A stretch of 64,000 nucleotides of DNA from Flavobacteriaceae bacterium PS02336 (GCA_029960065.1 JASCOF010000009.1:62001-126000), one strand, 5' to 3'; shown: positions 24,503 to 35,020, counted from the stretch's first letter. Translations and numbers: made by a program. Notes: generated by a model not told the origin, from the sequence alone.

Positions 24503-27500
24503 TTATTTAACTATAATTCTCGCTGACAATCCCGTTTTCAAACTTTTGATAAAATAACTTCCTGAAGCTAAATCCGAAGTCGAAATTTCTGTTTCTAAAC
24601 CAGAAATATCCATTTGTTTGATCAGCAAACCATTCATACTGAAAATTACTATTCGATCATTATCTGTGCTAGATTTTATAGTAACAATTCCAGAAGTAAC
24701 TGTTGGAAAAGCATAAAATTCTCCCAACTTCTTCCAGCGTCCGTAAAGCGTGAAATTATCTTTTTGTGTACTGGCAAAAGAGGTTATTTCTTTTCCGTAC
24801 AAAGCATCAGCATACCATCCTAAAAATCGGTAACCTGGACATTGCGCTTCTTCTAAAGTATAAGCCGTTCCTGTTTGTACACTTGTTTTATTGGTGTTTA
24901 CAGTTCCTGCTGGTAAATTCAGAAATGAAAGCGTATAGAATGTCGGCAGAATAACCTCATCTTTTTTATTATTACCATTTACGCCCCAAAACGCATAAAA
25001 AGTTTGATTTCCTGTTGCTGTAACTGCAATTTCTTTAATCGAATTAGGCGTCGTCGCAGAAGCTGACCATCCAAAAAATGTATACTCTTTTAGCGTTGGA
25101 TTTGGCAGAGTCAATGCAGTTCCTTCAGTATATTCAATAGGAGTTAAACCACTAATTGCTTTTCCGTCAATTGAATTTATATACAAAACGCCTGATTTTA
25201 CCACTGGCTTTGGATCTGGTTTATTGTTTCCTCCTTCTCCCCAAAATGCATAAAACGTTTGGTTTCCTTTTGCATCTGCTGTAATAGTTTTAAGTAACCC
25301 TGCTATAGTTGCAGAAACCGACCAGCCAAAAAACGTATAGCCTTCTAATTTTGGCGTTGGTAAATTGGTTACAGCACCTTCCATATATTCAGTTGGAGAA
25401 AGTACAATCGGTTTTCCATCAATAGCATTCAAATAAATAATTGGAGAAAAAACCGCATTTGCTTTGAGCCATCTTGGATCTCCTAATACTCCTCCTTCTA
25501 ATGAAGCTTTCGCTAAAGGAGAATTTTTAGAGAAACTGAAATCACCTAGAATTGGATTAGGATAAGAAAGTGCTGTCATTCCTAAGCCATTAATTGTTTT
25601 TATATTAGTTTCAGTAACCGAAACTGTTCCTTTAACAATTTGAGAAGAAACACCGACCAAAAGATTATTGTCTAAAATAGCTTTTCCCGCTCCAGAAGCA
25701 TGATTCGAATTAAACAGATAAATCGGTTTTGGATTTTCACGCTCATCCTGCATGATATTATTTTTGAACGTAAAAGTTGAAGCAGTACTGTACTGATTAT
25801 TAATCAATACAAAACCATCCTGACTGCCAGAATTATGAATCGTATTGCTTTCAATTGTTACGTTTACCGTTTCATTTACCGCATCTTTTTTCTGAAGACT
25901 TATAAAACTATTTCCTTTTTTATAATTGAAAACGGTCGAATTTTTAATTGAAACCAAATTGACAATATGAGAATCCGGCTGAATAAAATTGGCACTTTCA
26001 GAAGCACTTCCATCAACAATACAATTTTCTAAAACTATTTTTGAAATAGGATGATCACTTGCTCCTTCAGTTACCAACAGACTTTGTTTAATTCCTTTAA
26101 TGGAAGCATTTTTGATTTCGAAACTTGATACTCCTGAACCGTTTTTAAACTGTAATAGATTAGCATAAGTATTTGTCAGATCAAAATCAACTCCTGTAAA
26201 ATTGAAACTTCCTGAAAATATTTCGGTATTATCAGAAGAAAAAGAGCCTGCAAAAACTGGTTTAGCATTTTCGTCTGGAACAAAAGTGTATTTATGATTT
26301 TTAACCGCAAGCGCTGTACTTGTTGTATAAGTACCGCTAGCCATTATAAACTTTGAACCATTTTCCGCAGCATTGTATTTCTCTACAAAATTCTGCGGAT
26401 TTACATAAACATCTAATGTTCCGTTTTGAGCTGCAGTTAAATGATTTACCAAACTATTGATATACACTTCGACGTTTGTATAAACTCCGTCAACTGTTTT
26501 TAAATTTCCGTCTGCTGCACTTGCAGGATTTAAACCTTTTTCGGTTTCCCATTTATCCGGCATTCCGTCTCCGTCTGTGTCTACTGGTGCTGTACCAGAA
26601 GGCAGTACTGGCCATCCTCCAGTTGCTGACGGTGTATCGATATAACCGTTTGTACTTCCGTTACCACCATTCATAATACTTGCCTTTCCAGAACGGGTAT
26701 CATCCACGGCTCTTTTGTCCACAGCATCTCTAAATAGATTTGCTCCTGCATTTTCTAAAACCAATTCATAGGCTTTTGTTGCGCTGTGCGTAGTTATTTC
26801 GCCAGGTGCATGAGGAGCACTAATTTTGATTGCTGCTTTGTCTGCATCACTTACTGGAAGCTGACTGCCATGAAACTGACTGTAAACACCATACGTCCAG
26901 TTATCTTGAGTAGCTCTTTCAGAACCTACCACATAGTTTCCGTCAACAAAATATTTACCCCAGATACCGTATAAAGGTGAAGTTGTGTCTAAACTTCTTC
27001 CTGTAGATAAAATACGTTCTTTAGTAGAATTCGAAGTTCCTGGCCCTGGTTTCCAATAATTGTTTACTAAGTTTACGTTCATAGCATCTCCGCCATAACA
27101 GCTGTTTCCGCCCCAATTGTAAATAACATTATTACGAATGTCAACTAAGTCAGTCTTTGCAAAAATATCATTGGCATATTCTCCCAATCTCGGATTACGG
27201 CTGTCATGATGTGCTAATAAATTATGGTGAAATGAAGCATTTTTACCGCCCCAAACGCCGCCGTAACCATGAGCGCCTTTTGCATGAACTGAATTACGAA
27301 GACTTTCAGAAATAATACACCACTGCATGGTAAAATTTTCATTCTGATAAAAAGAAACACATTCGTCTGTAGACCAGCTCATCGAACAATGATCTACAAT
27401 TATGTTTTTTTGAAAACGACCGCCTAAAGCATCATTTTCTACATCATAAGTATCTCCCATTCTAAAACGAAGATATCGCAGAATAATGTTATTTCCTCTT

Positions 27501-30500
27501 ACCTTAACATTGTAGTCTTTTAAGGTAATTCCACCGCCTGGTGCTGTTTGTCCTGCGATTGTGATATTGTCAGTAATGTTTAATTCGCTTTTTAGTTCGA
27601 TATTTCCAGATACTTTAAAAACGACGATTCTTGGACCTGCCTGACCAATAGCTTCACGAAGCGAACCTGTACCAGAATCATTTAGATTGGTTACATAAAT
27701 CACTTTTCCACCGCGTCCTCCTGTTACATATTTTCCGTAACCTTCAGCACCTGGGAAAGCAGGAACAGTTTCATTGCCTCCGCCTGTTGCTTCTTTTTTA
27801 ACTTCGATTTTTCCTTCTCCTGTAAAGAACTCTGGATTGGTTGTTTTATCGTAGGTTCCTTCTTTAAATTCTACTTCGTTAATAGTCAGTTTTTGTACAT
27901 TTAAAATGGTATTTAATGACGCTTTTCCGTTTTCTGTTATACTTAAATTTAAAGTAGAACCAGCTGCTCTTTCATGACTGAAAATGACATAATTATCCTG
28001 ACCAATTTTTATTGTTCCAGAACCAAAAGCATTTGCTGAAGCTCCTTCAATTACTGTTGGATAATTTAAGGCTGGGAATTTGGTGCTTTTCTGCGTTACA
28101 TCCCAAGTACCAATAAACTCGCTGTTATCTCCTTTCAGTAATAAAGTTCCGGTGTTTGCATTTACTCCTTGACCTGTATTAAGTGGAGAAACTATTCCGT
28201 TTCCTGAAATTGGTCCGCTTAAAGTCATTATGGTTTGATTGGCTATTCCAGAAATCATTTCGAATTTCACATTACCCGAAATAATTATTGGGGCTTCTAA
28301 AGTCATTCCTGCACCGCTTGTATTATAATAAACTCTTGTTCCCTCTTTAAAAGTTAAATTTCCTGTGGCTTTGTGAGCGCCTCTTAAACGAAGTGTTCCT
28401 GCCCCTGAGAAAGTCATGTCTGCAGCAAAAATAGTAGCCGTAGTTTCTATTTCTTTGGTACATGAAACAGTTTTTCCTGCAATTGGTAATTCTGCTGGAC
28501 TAAAATTTCCTGCATTATCCCAGCTTTTATTTATTGCAGCCGTAAAATCATAATTAAAATTACTTGGCGGAATAACTTCGTCTGGTTTATTATTTCCTGC
28601 TATTCCCCAGAAAGCATATAAAGTCTGATTTCCCTTTACAGTTGCTGCAATATCTTTCTGAGTATTTGGTTCTGAAGCCGAAGCTGACCATCCGTAGAAT
28701 GTATAACCATTTAAAGTTGGCACTGGTAACGTTAAGGCTGTTCCTTCTGTATATTCGACAGGAGTTAAACCAGCTATCGCTTTTCCATCAATAGAATTTA
28801 AATACGAAATAGCAGATTTTACGACTCCGCCATTAATTGTCATGCTGATGCTACTGATTTCGCTTAATCCGCCATATTCGTTTGCTGCCTGAACAGTATA
28901 ATTATAAGTTCCCGCTTTTGTGTCTGTATCTGCATAAACTGCTGCTGTTGTAATAGCTAAAATTTTACCGTCTTTACTGATTACATAACACATAGCGTAT
29001 TTATTTTCATCCCATTTAATGGTATTACTTTCAGAAACAACCAAATTTTCAGGTTTGTTCACTTGTTCTACTATGGTGCGTGGATCCCATTTGTCTGTGC
29101 CGCTCAATACATTTTCTATAGTATATTCCTCTGCCTGCACTTTTGTCAAAACTGGATTGTAATTTCCTGTTTTTGCAACGCCGTCAACAGTAAAAGTATT
29201 GGTTCTGTTATCTGTATTGACCGCAATTCCGTTTCCGTTTACGCTGTTGTACTCTGCGAAAAGTGCTGGATATGTTCCCATATTTGCCCAACCTAAAACA
29301 TTTGGTTCGTTGATCATTTTGGTATTTAGATAAACCGCTCTAGGTGCATTCTGCCACGGACGGCCTAAATAATAACTTGTTGAAGCTGTAATTGTGTTAT
29401 TATTAAAAATATAACCGTACTGCGTTGCTGCGTCATGATTGGGTGCTACGATATAACCTGAAGCAACCGAAACCAGTTTACATTCCTCAAACCAATGCGT
29501 TCCGCCTCCGCAGATGAAATCTACATCGCCTTCAATCGTTGATTTATAATAGAAACTTCTTTTTCCGCCTGTAACCTGAGTATCTTGTTTACTTCTTAAA
29601 CGTACTCCGTTATACACATTTCGATCTCCTGCTGGATTCAAAGCAGGTCTTTGACCCGATGTTGTAATTCCGTCTTTGTGTTCTATTGTAACATTTTCTA
29701 CATACAAATCATTGGCTTCTATAGAAAGAACAGCATTTTTGATTCCCTGACCTGGATTTCCCTGCAGAATTACTTTATCTTTCGATTGCGCCACTAAGGA
29801 AACGTTATTTTTCCCCGTTGGAAGTCTCAAAACAATATCCTGCGGATTTGTTCCGTCTCCACCCAGATTATAAGTTCCGTTTGTAATCAAAACTAAAAAT
29901 CTCGAAGCCGAATTATTAGGCGCAGCGTTAAAAGCTTCTGCGATAGTTTTGACATATTTTTTTGAAGCAATTTGTTCATCCGTTGCATTGGCATCAACAA
30001 TTAAATCAAAATTACGTTTGGAAGGAACTGGCTTTTCCATTGTTTTAAAGGAAAGACTCAGTGCAGATCCGTTATTGCCCGAAAGATCTTTTACAAATCC
30101 TGCTGGAATGGTAAACGTGTATTGTTTATTATACTCTAATCCGAAATAACTGAATTTTACTGTTTTATTGATAAACTCTGCATTTAGATTTTTTCCGTTT
30201 AAAACCGCTTGTCCTGCGCCAAATTGTACTTGTTCATTATAATTTAAAATGATGTTTCCATTTGCACCAACTGAACTTGCTAATTCCGCAGGTAATGAAG
30301 ATTCTAAAACAGGTGCATTCGTATCAACCACTAAAACCTCATCGGCCTTGATCATAAGATTAGAAAGAATCGTAGCGGTTACATCAATCGCCGATCCATG
30401 TTTTGGTCCATTGGTATTTGGAAACCATCTTAAATATATTTTTTCTTTTCCTTCTGCTTCAGCAGGAAGAATTCCGCCAATAGAAGTAATTGTATTGGTA

Positions 30501-31789
30501 TTTATAGTAGTTAATGCCGAAACATTCACAAAATTTACTCCGTCTAATGAATACTGGAAAGTCCATTCATCTGCTCCGTAATAATAACCAAGAAGTCCAG
30601 ATGCAACATTTATGTTTTTATAACCCACGGTTGAAAGTGTCGTCATAAAATAATAAAAATTTCCTCTTTCAGTATTCCATACACAAAAACCGTTTTTTCC
30701 GCCTCGGTTCTGAAGTCTCACGTTTGGAGCTAAAACATTATCGGCAACATTATACGCCATTAACTGCGGTCGGTTTTCAATTTTAGAATATAATTCGGCT
30801 ACACGCGGATTTGCATATTGATCGGTTTTAAATGTCCATCCCGCAATAAAATTCTGATTCGCATAAGTTCCTATAACCGTTTGGTTCTGATTCATAACTA
30901 CGGAAGTATTTAACGAAGTAGAACCATCCGACCAATTGCTGAACTTCACAATGTCATTCTCTACAGCCGTAACCGTAACAGTCGTGCCTTTTTCATAAAC
31001 CGAAAATGCACCGTCTTTTCCGGCAGGAGAAATAGTGTAATCTCCCAAACCAAATGCTCCATTCACATTTACAGCAAGCGAATACGTTTCTAATGTTTCA
31101 TATTGTGCAATTAAAGTCGCATCGGCATCAATCGTATAAGTTAATGGATTTGCAGTTGAAACCACAACTCCTTTATCATCTACCCATTGTTTGAAGTTAT
31201 ATCCGAAGTTTTTATTGGCTGTCAGTGTAATTGCCGTTCCTTTTACAAAAGTAGTTCCTGCCGGATTCAGCGTTATTGTTCCTGATGAAACTGGATTAAT
31301 GCTCGTCGTGAGTTTGTAGGTTACCGCATTTGGATTCTCTGTAACTTTTTCAAAATAGTCAAGATTAAACAAATATCCCGTATTGGTTGGATGTTTAAAA
31401 ACCAATACCAAATCATAAGTTCCTGTTGTGGGCTGAATCGCCGCAGAAAACTTCTTGTAATCTGTAAAACTTGTGCTTCCAGAAACTGTTGCTGTACCAA
31501 TTAAAGTTCCCGTTTCTGATCCTAATCTAAGTTCAATAGTTCCTCCTGTTGCTCCCGCGGCCGCAATATCGAAACGGGTTACAAATTCGGTAAAATTGAT
31601 GCCGTTGAATTTAATCCAGGTATTGTTTTTAATATACCCGACATTTCCTCCTCCCGAAAGAGAAGCATTTGTTTCGGCTCGTGCTCCCGAAGCCTGATTG
31701 AATTTTTCGGCTTCAATTCTCTCAATGGTCTGAGAGTACCCCATCACTGTAAACAGTATGAGGAATAGATGAATAAATTGTTTTTTCAT
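24503..31789 (-). CDS. Giant T9SS-secreted multimodular pectinase: CBM6-like, CE8 pectinesterase and PL1 pectate lyase
   Basis: A 2428-residue secreted protein. In order: signal peptide (1-20); CBM6-like module (about 22-155); repeat domains of the TLTANKNFGYNFKQW type (about 160-315); SbsA-type Ig-like domain (about 490-590); CE8 pectin methylesterase (about 593-895) with QDT, DVDFICGG and LGRPW catalytic regions; InlB-type repeat (about 996-1063); an autotransporter-like strand region (about 1065-1330); PL1 pectate lyase (about 1343-1640) with AFPGAEGYG, VDHCSMSWSTDE and HHNLLAHHDSRNPR; a calcium-type DTDGDGMPDKWE linker (near 1740); a DUF4957/5123-like beta-helix (about 1790-2105); three more InlB-type repeats; and a type A T9SS sorting domain (about 2355-2428). 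It would demethylate and cut homogalacturonan outside the cell. Confidence 0.92.
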   Translation of the reverse strand: MKKQFIHLFLILFTVMGYSQTIERIEAEKFNQASGARAETNASLSGGGNVGYIKNNTWIKFNGINFTEFVTRFDIAAAGATGGTIELRLGSETGTLIGTATVSGSTSFTDYKKFSAAIQPTTGTYDLVLVFKHPTNTGYLFNLDYFEKVTENPNAVTYKLTTSINPVSSGTITLNPAGTTFVKGTAITLTANKNFGYNFKQWVDDKGVVVSTANPLTYTIDADATLIAQYETLETYSLAVNVNGAFGLGDYTISPAGKDGAFSVYEKGTTVTVTAVENDIVKFSNWSDGSTSLNTSVVMNQNQTVIGTYANQNFIAGWTFKTDQYANPRVAELYSKIENRPQLMAYNVADNVLAPNVRLQNRGGKNGFCVWNTERGNFYYFMTTLSTVGYKNINVASGLLGYYYGADEWTFQYSLDGVNFVNVSALTTINTNTITSIGGILPAEAEGKEKIYLRWFPNTNGPKHGSAIDVTATILSNLMIKADEVLVVDTNAPVLESSLPAELASSVGANGNIILNYNEQVQFGAGQAVLNGKNLNAEFINKTVKFSYFGLEYNKQYTFTIPAGFVKDLSGNNGSALSLSFKTMEKPVPSKRNFDLIVDANATDEQIASKKYVKTIAEAFNAAPNNSASRFLVLITNGTYNLGGDGTNPQDIVLRLPTGKNNVSLVAQSKDKVILQGNPGQGIKNAVLSIEANDLYVENVTIEHKDGITTSGQRPALNPAGDRNVYNGVRLRSKQDTQVTGGKRSFYYKSTIEGDVDFICGGGTHWFEECKLVSVASGYIVAPNHDAATQYGYIFNNNTITASTSYYLGRPWQNAPRAVYLNTKMINEPNVLGWANMGTYPALFAEYNSVNGNGIAVNTDNRTNTFTVDGVAKTGNYNPVLTKVQAEEYTIENVLSGTDKWDPRTIVEQVNKPENLVVSESNTIKWDENKYAMCYVISKDGKILAITTAAVYADTDTKAGTYNYTVQAANEYGGLSEISSISMTINGGVVKSAISYLNSIDGKAIAGLTPVEYTEGTALTLPVPTLNGYTFYGWSASASEPNTQKDIAATVKGNQTLYAFWGIAGNNKPDEVIPPSNFNYDFTAAINKSWDNAGNFSPAELPIAGKTVSCTKEIETTATIFAADMTFSGAGTLRLRGAHKATGNLTFKEGTRVYYNTSGAGMTLEAPIIISGNVKFEMISGIANQTIMTLSGPISGNGIVSPLNTGQGVNANTGTLLLKGDNSEFIGTWDVTQKSTKFPALNYPTVIEGASANAFGSGTIKIGQDNYVIFSHERAAGSTLNLSITENGKASLNTILNVQKLTINEVEFKEGTYDKTTNPEFFTGEGKIEVKKEATGGGNETVPAFPGAEGYGKYVTGGRGGKVIYVTNLNDSGTGSLREAIGQAGPRIVVFKVSGNIELKSELNITDNITIAGQTAPGGGITLKDYNVKVRGNNIILRYLRFRMGDTYDVENDALGGRFQKNIIVDHCSMSWSTDECVSFYQNENFTMQWCIISESLRNSVHAKGAHGYGGVWGGKNASFHHNLLAHHDSRNPRLGEYANDIFAKTDLVDIRNNVIYNWGGNSCYGGDAMNVNLVNNYWKPGPGTSNSTKERILSTGRSLDTTSPLYGIWGKYFVDGNYVVGSERATQDNWTYGVYSQFHGSQLPVSDADKAAIKISAPHAPGEITTHSATKAYELVLENAGANLFRDAVDKRAVDDTRSGKASIMNGGNGSTNGYIDTPSATGGWPVLPSGTAPVDTDGDGMPDKWETEKGLNPASAADGNLKTVDGVYTNVEVYINSLVNHLTAAQNGTLDVYVNPQNFVEKYNAAENGSKFIMASGTYTTSTALAVKNHKYTFVPDENAKPVFAGSFSSDNTEIFSGSFNFTGVDFDLTNTYANLLQFKNGSGVSSFEIKNASIKGIKQSLLVTEGASDHPISKIVLENCIVDGSASESANFIQPDSHIVNLVSIKNSTVFNYKKGNSFISLQKKDAVNETVNVTIESNTIHNSGSQDGFVLINNQYSTASTFTFKNNIMQDERENPKPIYLFNSNHASGAGKAILDNNLLVGVSSQIVKGTVSVTETNIKTINGLGMTALSYPNPILGDFSFSKNSPLAKASLEGGVLGDPRWLKANAVFSPIIYLNAIDGKPIVLSPTEYMEGAVTNLPTPKLEGYTFFGWSVSATIAGLLKTITADAKGNQTFYAFWGEGGNNKPDPKPVVKSGVLYINSIDGKAISGLTPIEYTEGTALTLPNPTLKEYTFFGWSASATTPNSIKEIAVTATGNQTFYAFWGVNGNNKKDEVILPTFYTLSFLNLPAGTVNTNKTSVQTGTAYTLEEAQCPGYRFLGWYADALYGKEITSFASTQKDNFTLYGRWKKLGEFYAFPTVTSGIVTIKSSTDNDRIVIFSMNGLLIKQMDISGLETEISTSDLASGSYFIKSLKTGLSARIIVK

Positions 31790-31900
31790 TTGGTTTAAAG
31801 TTGGTTTTAGTTAGTAAATAGTTGTCAAAAGGACTTTTATCTTCACACCCTTTTGACGGTTTTATAAAAATTTTAAAATGTAAGCTGTAACTATATTTGA

Positions 31901-31981
31901 CGCGGATGAAACAGATTTATAAATATTTGAAAAATCAGTGTAAATCCGCGTTTTTGCGATAGCAAATCCGTTTCATCTGCG
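31901..31981. repeat. Inverted repeat between the CE12 and giant pectinase genes
   Basis: CGCGGATGAAACAGATTT and AAATCCGTTTCATCTGCG are inverted 18-base arms with two mismatches. A second hairpin, GTCAAAAGG/CCTTTTGAC, lies at 31824-31857. Between it and the giant gene is a leader CTAACTAAAACCAACTTT, similar to the one before the small ORF upstream of the susC series. No promoter element in the right direction was evident. Confidence 0.7.
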
Positions 31982-32006
31982 TTCTAATTTGCGCAAAGTG
32001 TTTTTT

Positions 32007-32804
32007 TTAATTTAATTCTTTCATTCCTTCAAAAACTAATCTGGCTACTTCTACAGCGCCTTTAGTCTGAAAATGCGTATTGTCTTTCTGTCCGTTCGGA
32101 TAAGCTTCATACAAGCCTGCAGGGAAATTCATAAAATAATTTTCACTCACATAAGGCTGTCCTTTTTTAGTGAAAAAATCCATTGATTTTTGGTTTAAAT
32201 CAATCAGTGGTACGTTTAATTCTTTGGCTATTTCTTTTACTGCATCAGGATACAAACCATGAATATTCTGTAGTTTGCCTTCTTTCCACGGAAAGTTTCT
32301 AGCTACTGGAGTTAAGAGAATTGGTTTAGCTCCTTTTGCTTTGGTTTGTTCAATAAAAAGCCTTAAAAACTCTTTATAACCTTCTATGTTTACGTATCGT
32401 TCTGGTTTGTCTTCGGCCGCGTCGTTATGACCAAATTGCATTAAAACCAAATCTCCTTTTTTAAGATTCTCATAAACTGAACGCCATCTTCCTTCTTGAA
32501 AAAATGTACGCGTGCTTCGTCCTCCTCTTGCCCTATCATCAACAAAAGCGCTGTCGGTTTTAATTAGTTTATCGATTTTTTTCAGACTGTCTTTTACCAA
32601 AAACTGCTGAAACACTTGTCCCCAGCCTGTAACAGGATATCGGGTTTTCATATAATCTTTTCCCTCTTCGTAATTATTCGCATAATCGGCTACTGTCGAA
32701 TCGCCAATTAAATAAACCGTAGTTCTCGATTTTGGTTTGATGAAAGACATAATGGCAAAGGCTAAAGCCAAACAGAGAATGGAAATACTAAATCTTGATT
32801 TCAT
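32007..32804 (-). CDS. CE12-type rhamnogalacturonan acetylesterase (SGNH hydrolase)
   Basis: A 265-residue exported esterase. After an N-terminal signal/anchor (about 1-22), the SGNH blocks are visible: YLIGDSTVADY (nucleophile serine), the glycine in ARGGRSTRTF, the asparagine in MQFGHNDAAED, and the aspartate-histidine pair in KDNTHFQTKGA. CE12 enzymes remove acetyl groups from rhamnogalacturonan or homogalacturonan. It lies in the pectin series 6 bases after the preceding esterase gene. Deacetylation would open the polymer to the GH28 and PL1 enzymes. Confidence 0.9.
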   Translation of the reverse strand: MKSRFSISILCLALAFAIMSFIKPKSRTTVYLIGDSTVADYANNYEEGKDYMKTRYPVTGWGQVFQQFLVKDSLKKIDKLIKTDSAFVDDRARGGRSTRTFFQEGRWRSVYENLKKGDLVLMQFGHNDAAEDKPERYVNIEGYKEFLRLFIEQTKAKGAKPILLTPVARNFPWKEGKLQNIHGLYPDAVKEIAKELNVPLIDLNQKSMDFFTKKGQPYVSENYFMNFPAGLYEAYPNGQKDNTHFQTKGAVEVARLVFEGMKELN

Positions 32805-32810
32805 AATTGA

Positions 32811-33803
32811 TTATTTAAAAACTTTAGTTAAAAATGTATCGATGTATTGAATAGTCGGATCAAACCAAGGATTGAAAAGACAAAAGGTATGCGGTGAATT
32901 TTCAAATTCGTGCACTTCCGAATAGATTCCGTTTTCAGTCAAAATCTTTCTGAAATCGTCTCTTCCTGCATGCATTCTCGCAATTGAACTATTGATGAAT
33001 AAGGTTGGCGGCGTTGCTTTACCTGCATAACTCAAAGGCGAAGCCGTTTCCCAAAGTTTCGGATTGTCTTTTCTGGAATATCCAAACCAATACGTTCCCG
33101 CCGAAATGTTTTTTTCGTCATTTCCTTCACTGCTTTCTGGATGTACAAACGATAATGTTCCGTCAATATCAATTATTGCATTAATCTGAGATTTCGAATC
33201 TGAATTGGTTGTAATTCCTTCAAACAAAGGCATATTTCCTGTTACGCCCATAAAAACGGCTAATTCTCCTCCTGCCGAAAATCCGAGAGAAACAATTTGA
33301 TCAGGATTCACATTATATTTTTCCGCATTTTCTCTTACCCAGCGAATTGAAGCTTTAATATCGTAAACTCCAGCAGGAAACAGCGCTTCTGTCGAAAGTC
33401 GGTATTCTGGTGTAAAGCAGACGTAACCTAAACTAGCCAGCTTCTGCGCCATTTGATGATGCTGTTCTTTGCTTCCAGAACGCCATCCGCCACCATGAAT
33501 AATTATAATCGCTGTTTGTTTTTCCTTTTTATTTTTATGAAAGAAAACATCCATTTTCATTTTTCGTTTTCCGTAACTCTGATAAACGATATTATTCTTC
33601 TGCTCCACAAAATCAAAATGCATTTCGGGAACCAAAGCCGTATTTGGAAAATACTTCAATGTTTTTTTGAAGGCACTTTTATTATTGAAAGAAGTATCTC
33701 TGACTTGAGTAACTCCCTTCAAATACTGCGCATCCATCTTTTGAAGTAATAAGATGAAAACCCCAATAAGTACTGTCTTTAATTTTCTGCTTTGAAACTT
33801 CAT
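32811..33803 (-). CDS. Exported alpha/beta-hydrolase, carbohydrate-esterase-like
   Basis: A 330-residue protein with an N-terminal signal peptide (about 1-25). It has the oxyanion motif IIIHGGGWRSGS, the nucleophile elbow LGFSAGGELA, and an acid/histidine end with NSPHTFCLF. It belongs to the hormone-sensitive-lipase-like/BD-FAE group, whose polysaccharide-locus members are acetyl- or feruloyl-esterases. A spaced context within pectin enzymes suggests removal of acetyl or methyl groups from pectin. The specific bond is not readable from sequence. Confidence 0.85.
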   Translation of the reverse strand: MKFQSRKLKTVLIGVFILLLQKMDAQYLKGVTQVRDTSFNNKSAFKKTLKYFPNTALVPEMHFDFVEQKNNIVYQSYGKRKMKMDVFFHKNKKEKQTAIIIIHGGGWRSGSKEQHHQMAQKLASLGYVCFTPEYRLSTEALFPAGVYDIKASIRWVRENAEKYNVNPDQIVSLGFSAGGELAVFMGVTGNMPLFEGITTNSDSKSQINAIIDIDGTLSFVHPESSEGNDEKNISAGTYWFGYSRKDNPKLWETASPLSYAGKATPPTLFINSSIARMHAGRDDFRKILTENGIYSEVHEFENSPHTFCLFNPWFDPTIQYIDTFLTKVFK

Positions 33804-33843
33804 ATCTTTATTTTTAATCTGATACGCATAAAAATTTTAAAAC

Positions 33844-34845
33844 TCAATTCGGTTTCCAGTCTTTAAAAATCGCTTTCATTGCATAATCCTTTTTAAATTG
33901 TTCTGATGAAAGCTGATGCGACCAATTGACTCTTGCTTCTGAATTTGCTCCTTTTCCTGTAGATTCATATTCGGCATAAAAAGCTGTTTTCTCAGCTTCC
34001 GATTTTCCCCAATTGTGCCAGCCCAACGGTTTTATGTGTGAATCCATTTCGCATTTTAGAAATACGGTTCGCGCATAATTTCTCCACGGTCTTCCTAAGA
34101 AATAAGAACTATCTCCTGAATTCGTTGTTAGTTTACAGTTTAGAAATACAAATCCGTATGGATTAGATTCTGGTGTGTTTGCGGCCGTTATATAAGAACC
34201 TCCTTTTTTAGCGAAGATTTCACATTGGTCAAATACGACGGTTGAACCTCCAAAAATAAAATCGGTTGTTCCTTCGATATAACAATTTTTGTAGTATTGT
34301 CTGCTGTTACTTTCTCTAGGATATAAAGTATCTTGAAAACCTAGAAATTTACAATTATCAAAAACTATTCTATCTCCATCAATTCGAACTGCAACGGCTT
34401 GCCCAACGGGTCCTGATGCATTTTCAAAAGTGATATTCTGGGCTTTAAAATCATTCCCAGTAATAATAAAACTCGCCGATCCTGAAGTTCCTATAGTTCC
34501 TCCAGCTCCATTTGATTTTGAAGCAAAATCATCATAAGTCAGAATTACTTTTTCTTTGCTTTCGCCAATCAAAGTGATATTGTTTTTATCTAAAGGCAAT
34601 TCTAGTTTCTCTTTGTAAATACCATTTTTTATAAAGATTCTGGTTTCAGTTGTCTTTAATGAAGCAACCGAATTAAAAGCTTCTTGAACAGTTCTGAAAT
34701 TTCCTGTTCCATTGGCATCTACGACAATATCATATTTATATTTCGCGTCATCTGGCTTTTCTTTATACTGAATTTCGTTAGAATTTCCATTTAAAGAAAA
34801 ATTAATAAAGAAAACTGCCGTCGTTAAAAAGTTTAAAATCATCAT
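33844..34845 (-). CDS. Pectinesterase (CE8)
   Basis: About 333 residues from the ATG at 34845. The right-handed beta-helix carries the CE8 signatures VDANGTGNFRTVQEAF, AVAVRIDGDR, GFQDTLYPR, GTTDFIFGGS and LGRPWRNYART, which include the two catalytic aspartates and the arginine. It removes methyl esters from homogalacturonan. I chose the start that opens a signal peptide (MMILNFLTTAVFFINFSLNG). The frame stays open for 46 codons upstream, but that stretch is a noncoding cacatag repeat and lacks a signal sequence. It is a second CE8 besides the module in the giant protein. Confidence 0.92.
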   Translation of the reverse strand: MMILNFLTTAVFFINFSLNGNSNEIQYKEKPDDAKYKYDIVVDANGTGNFRTVQEAFNSVASLKTTETRIFIKNGIYKEKLELPLDKNNITLIGESKEKVILTYDDFASKSNGAGGTIGTSGSASFIITGNDFKAQNITFENASGPVGQAVAVRIDGDRIVFDNCKFLGFQDTLYPRESNSRQYYKNCYIEGTTDFIFGGSTVVFDQCEIFAKKGGSYITAANTPESNPYGFVFLNCKLTTNSGDSSYFLGRPWRNYARTVFLKCEMDSHIKPLGWHNWGKSEAEKTAFYAEYESTGKGANSEARVNWSHQLSSEQFKKDYAMKAIFKDWKPN

Positions 34846-34882
34846 TTTGATATTCTTTATTATTACTCTTTGAAAATATTTA

Positions 34883-35020
34883 AAACACATAGAAACATAG
34901 ATTTTGCAATCTTGAAAAAGGCGTTTCACTTGTTTAAATGCACATTGTTGGCTATGTGAAAGAAATATGTTTCTCTCTTGCAATCTTTATTGTACTAAAA
35001 GTCTATGTTTCTATGTGTTT
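34883..35020. repeat. Cacatag inverted repeat inside the pectin series
   Basis: Perfect 18-base inverted arms AAACACATAGAAACATAG and CTATGTTTCTATGTGTTT about 102 bases apart. Related words occur near 17441, 17544, 19138, 19288 and 19440. The element fills the 188-base gap between the GH28 and CE8 genes, where the neighbouring genes are otherwise nearly contiguous. Confidence 0.85.

Noticed and set aside
30249..30581. Rightward 110-codon frame inside the giant pectinase gene
   Set aside because: It is antisense to a well-supported coding region with clear domains and has no recognisable protein features.
34846..34983. Longer CE8 protein starting 46 codons upstream
   Set aside because: The extension reads through a noncoding inverted repeat and hides the signal peptide, which starts at the ATG chosen.
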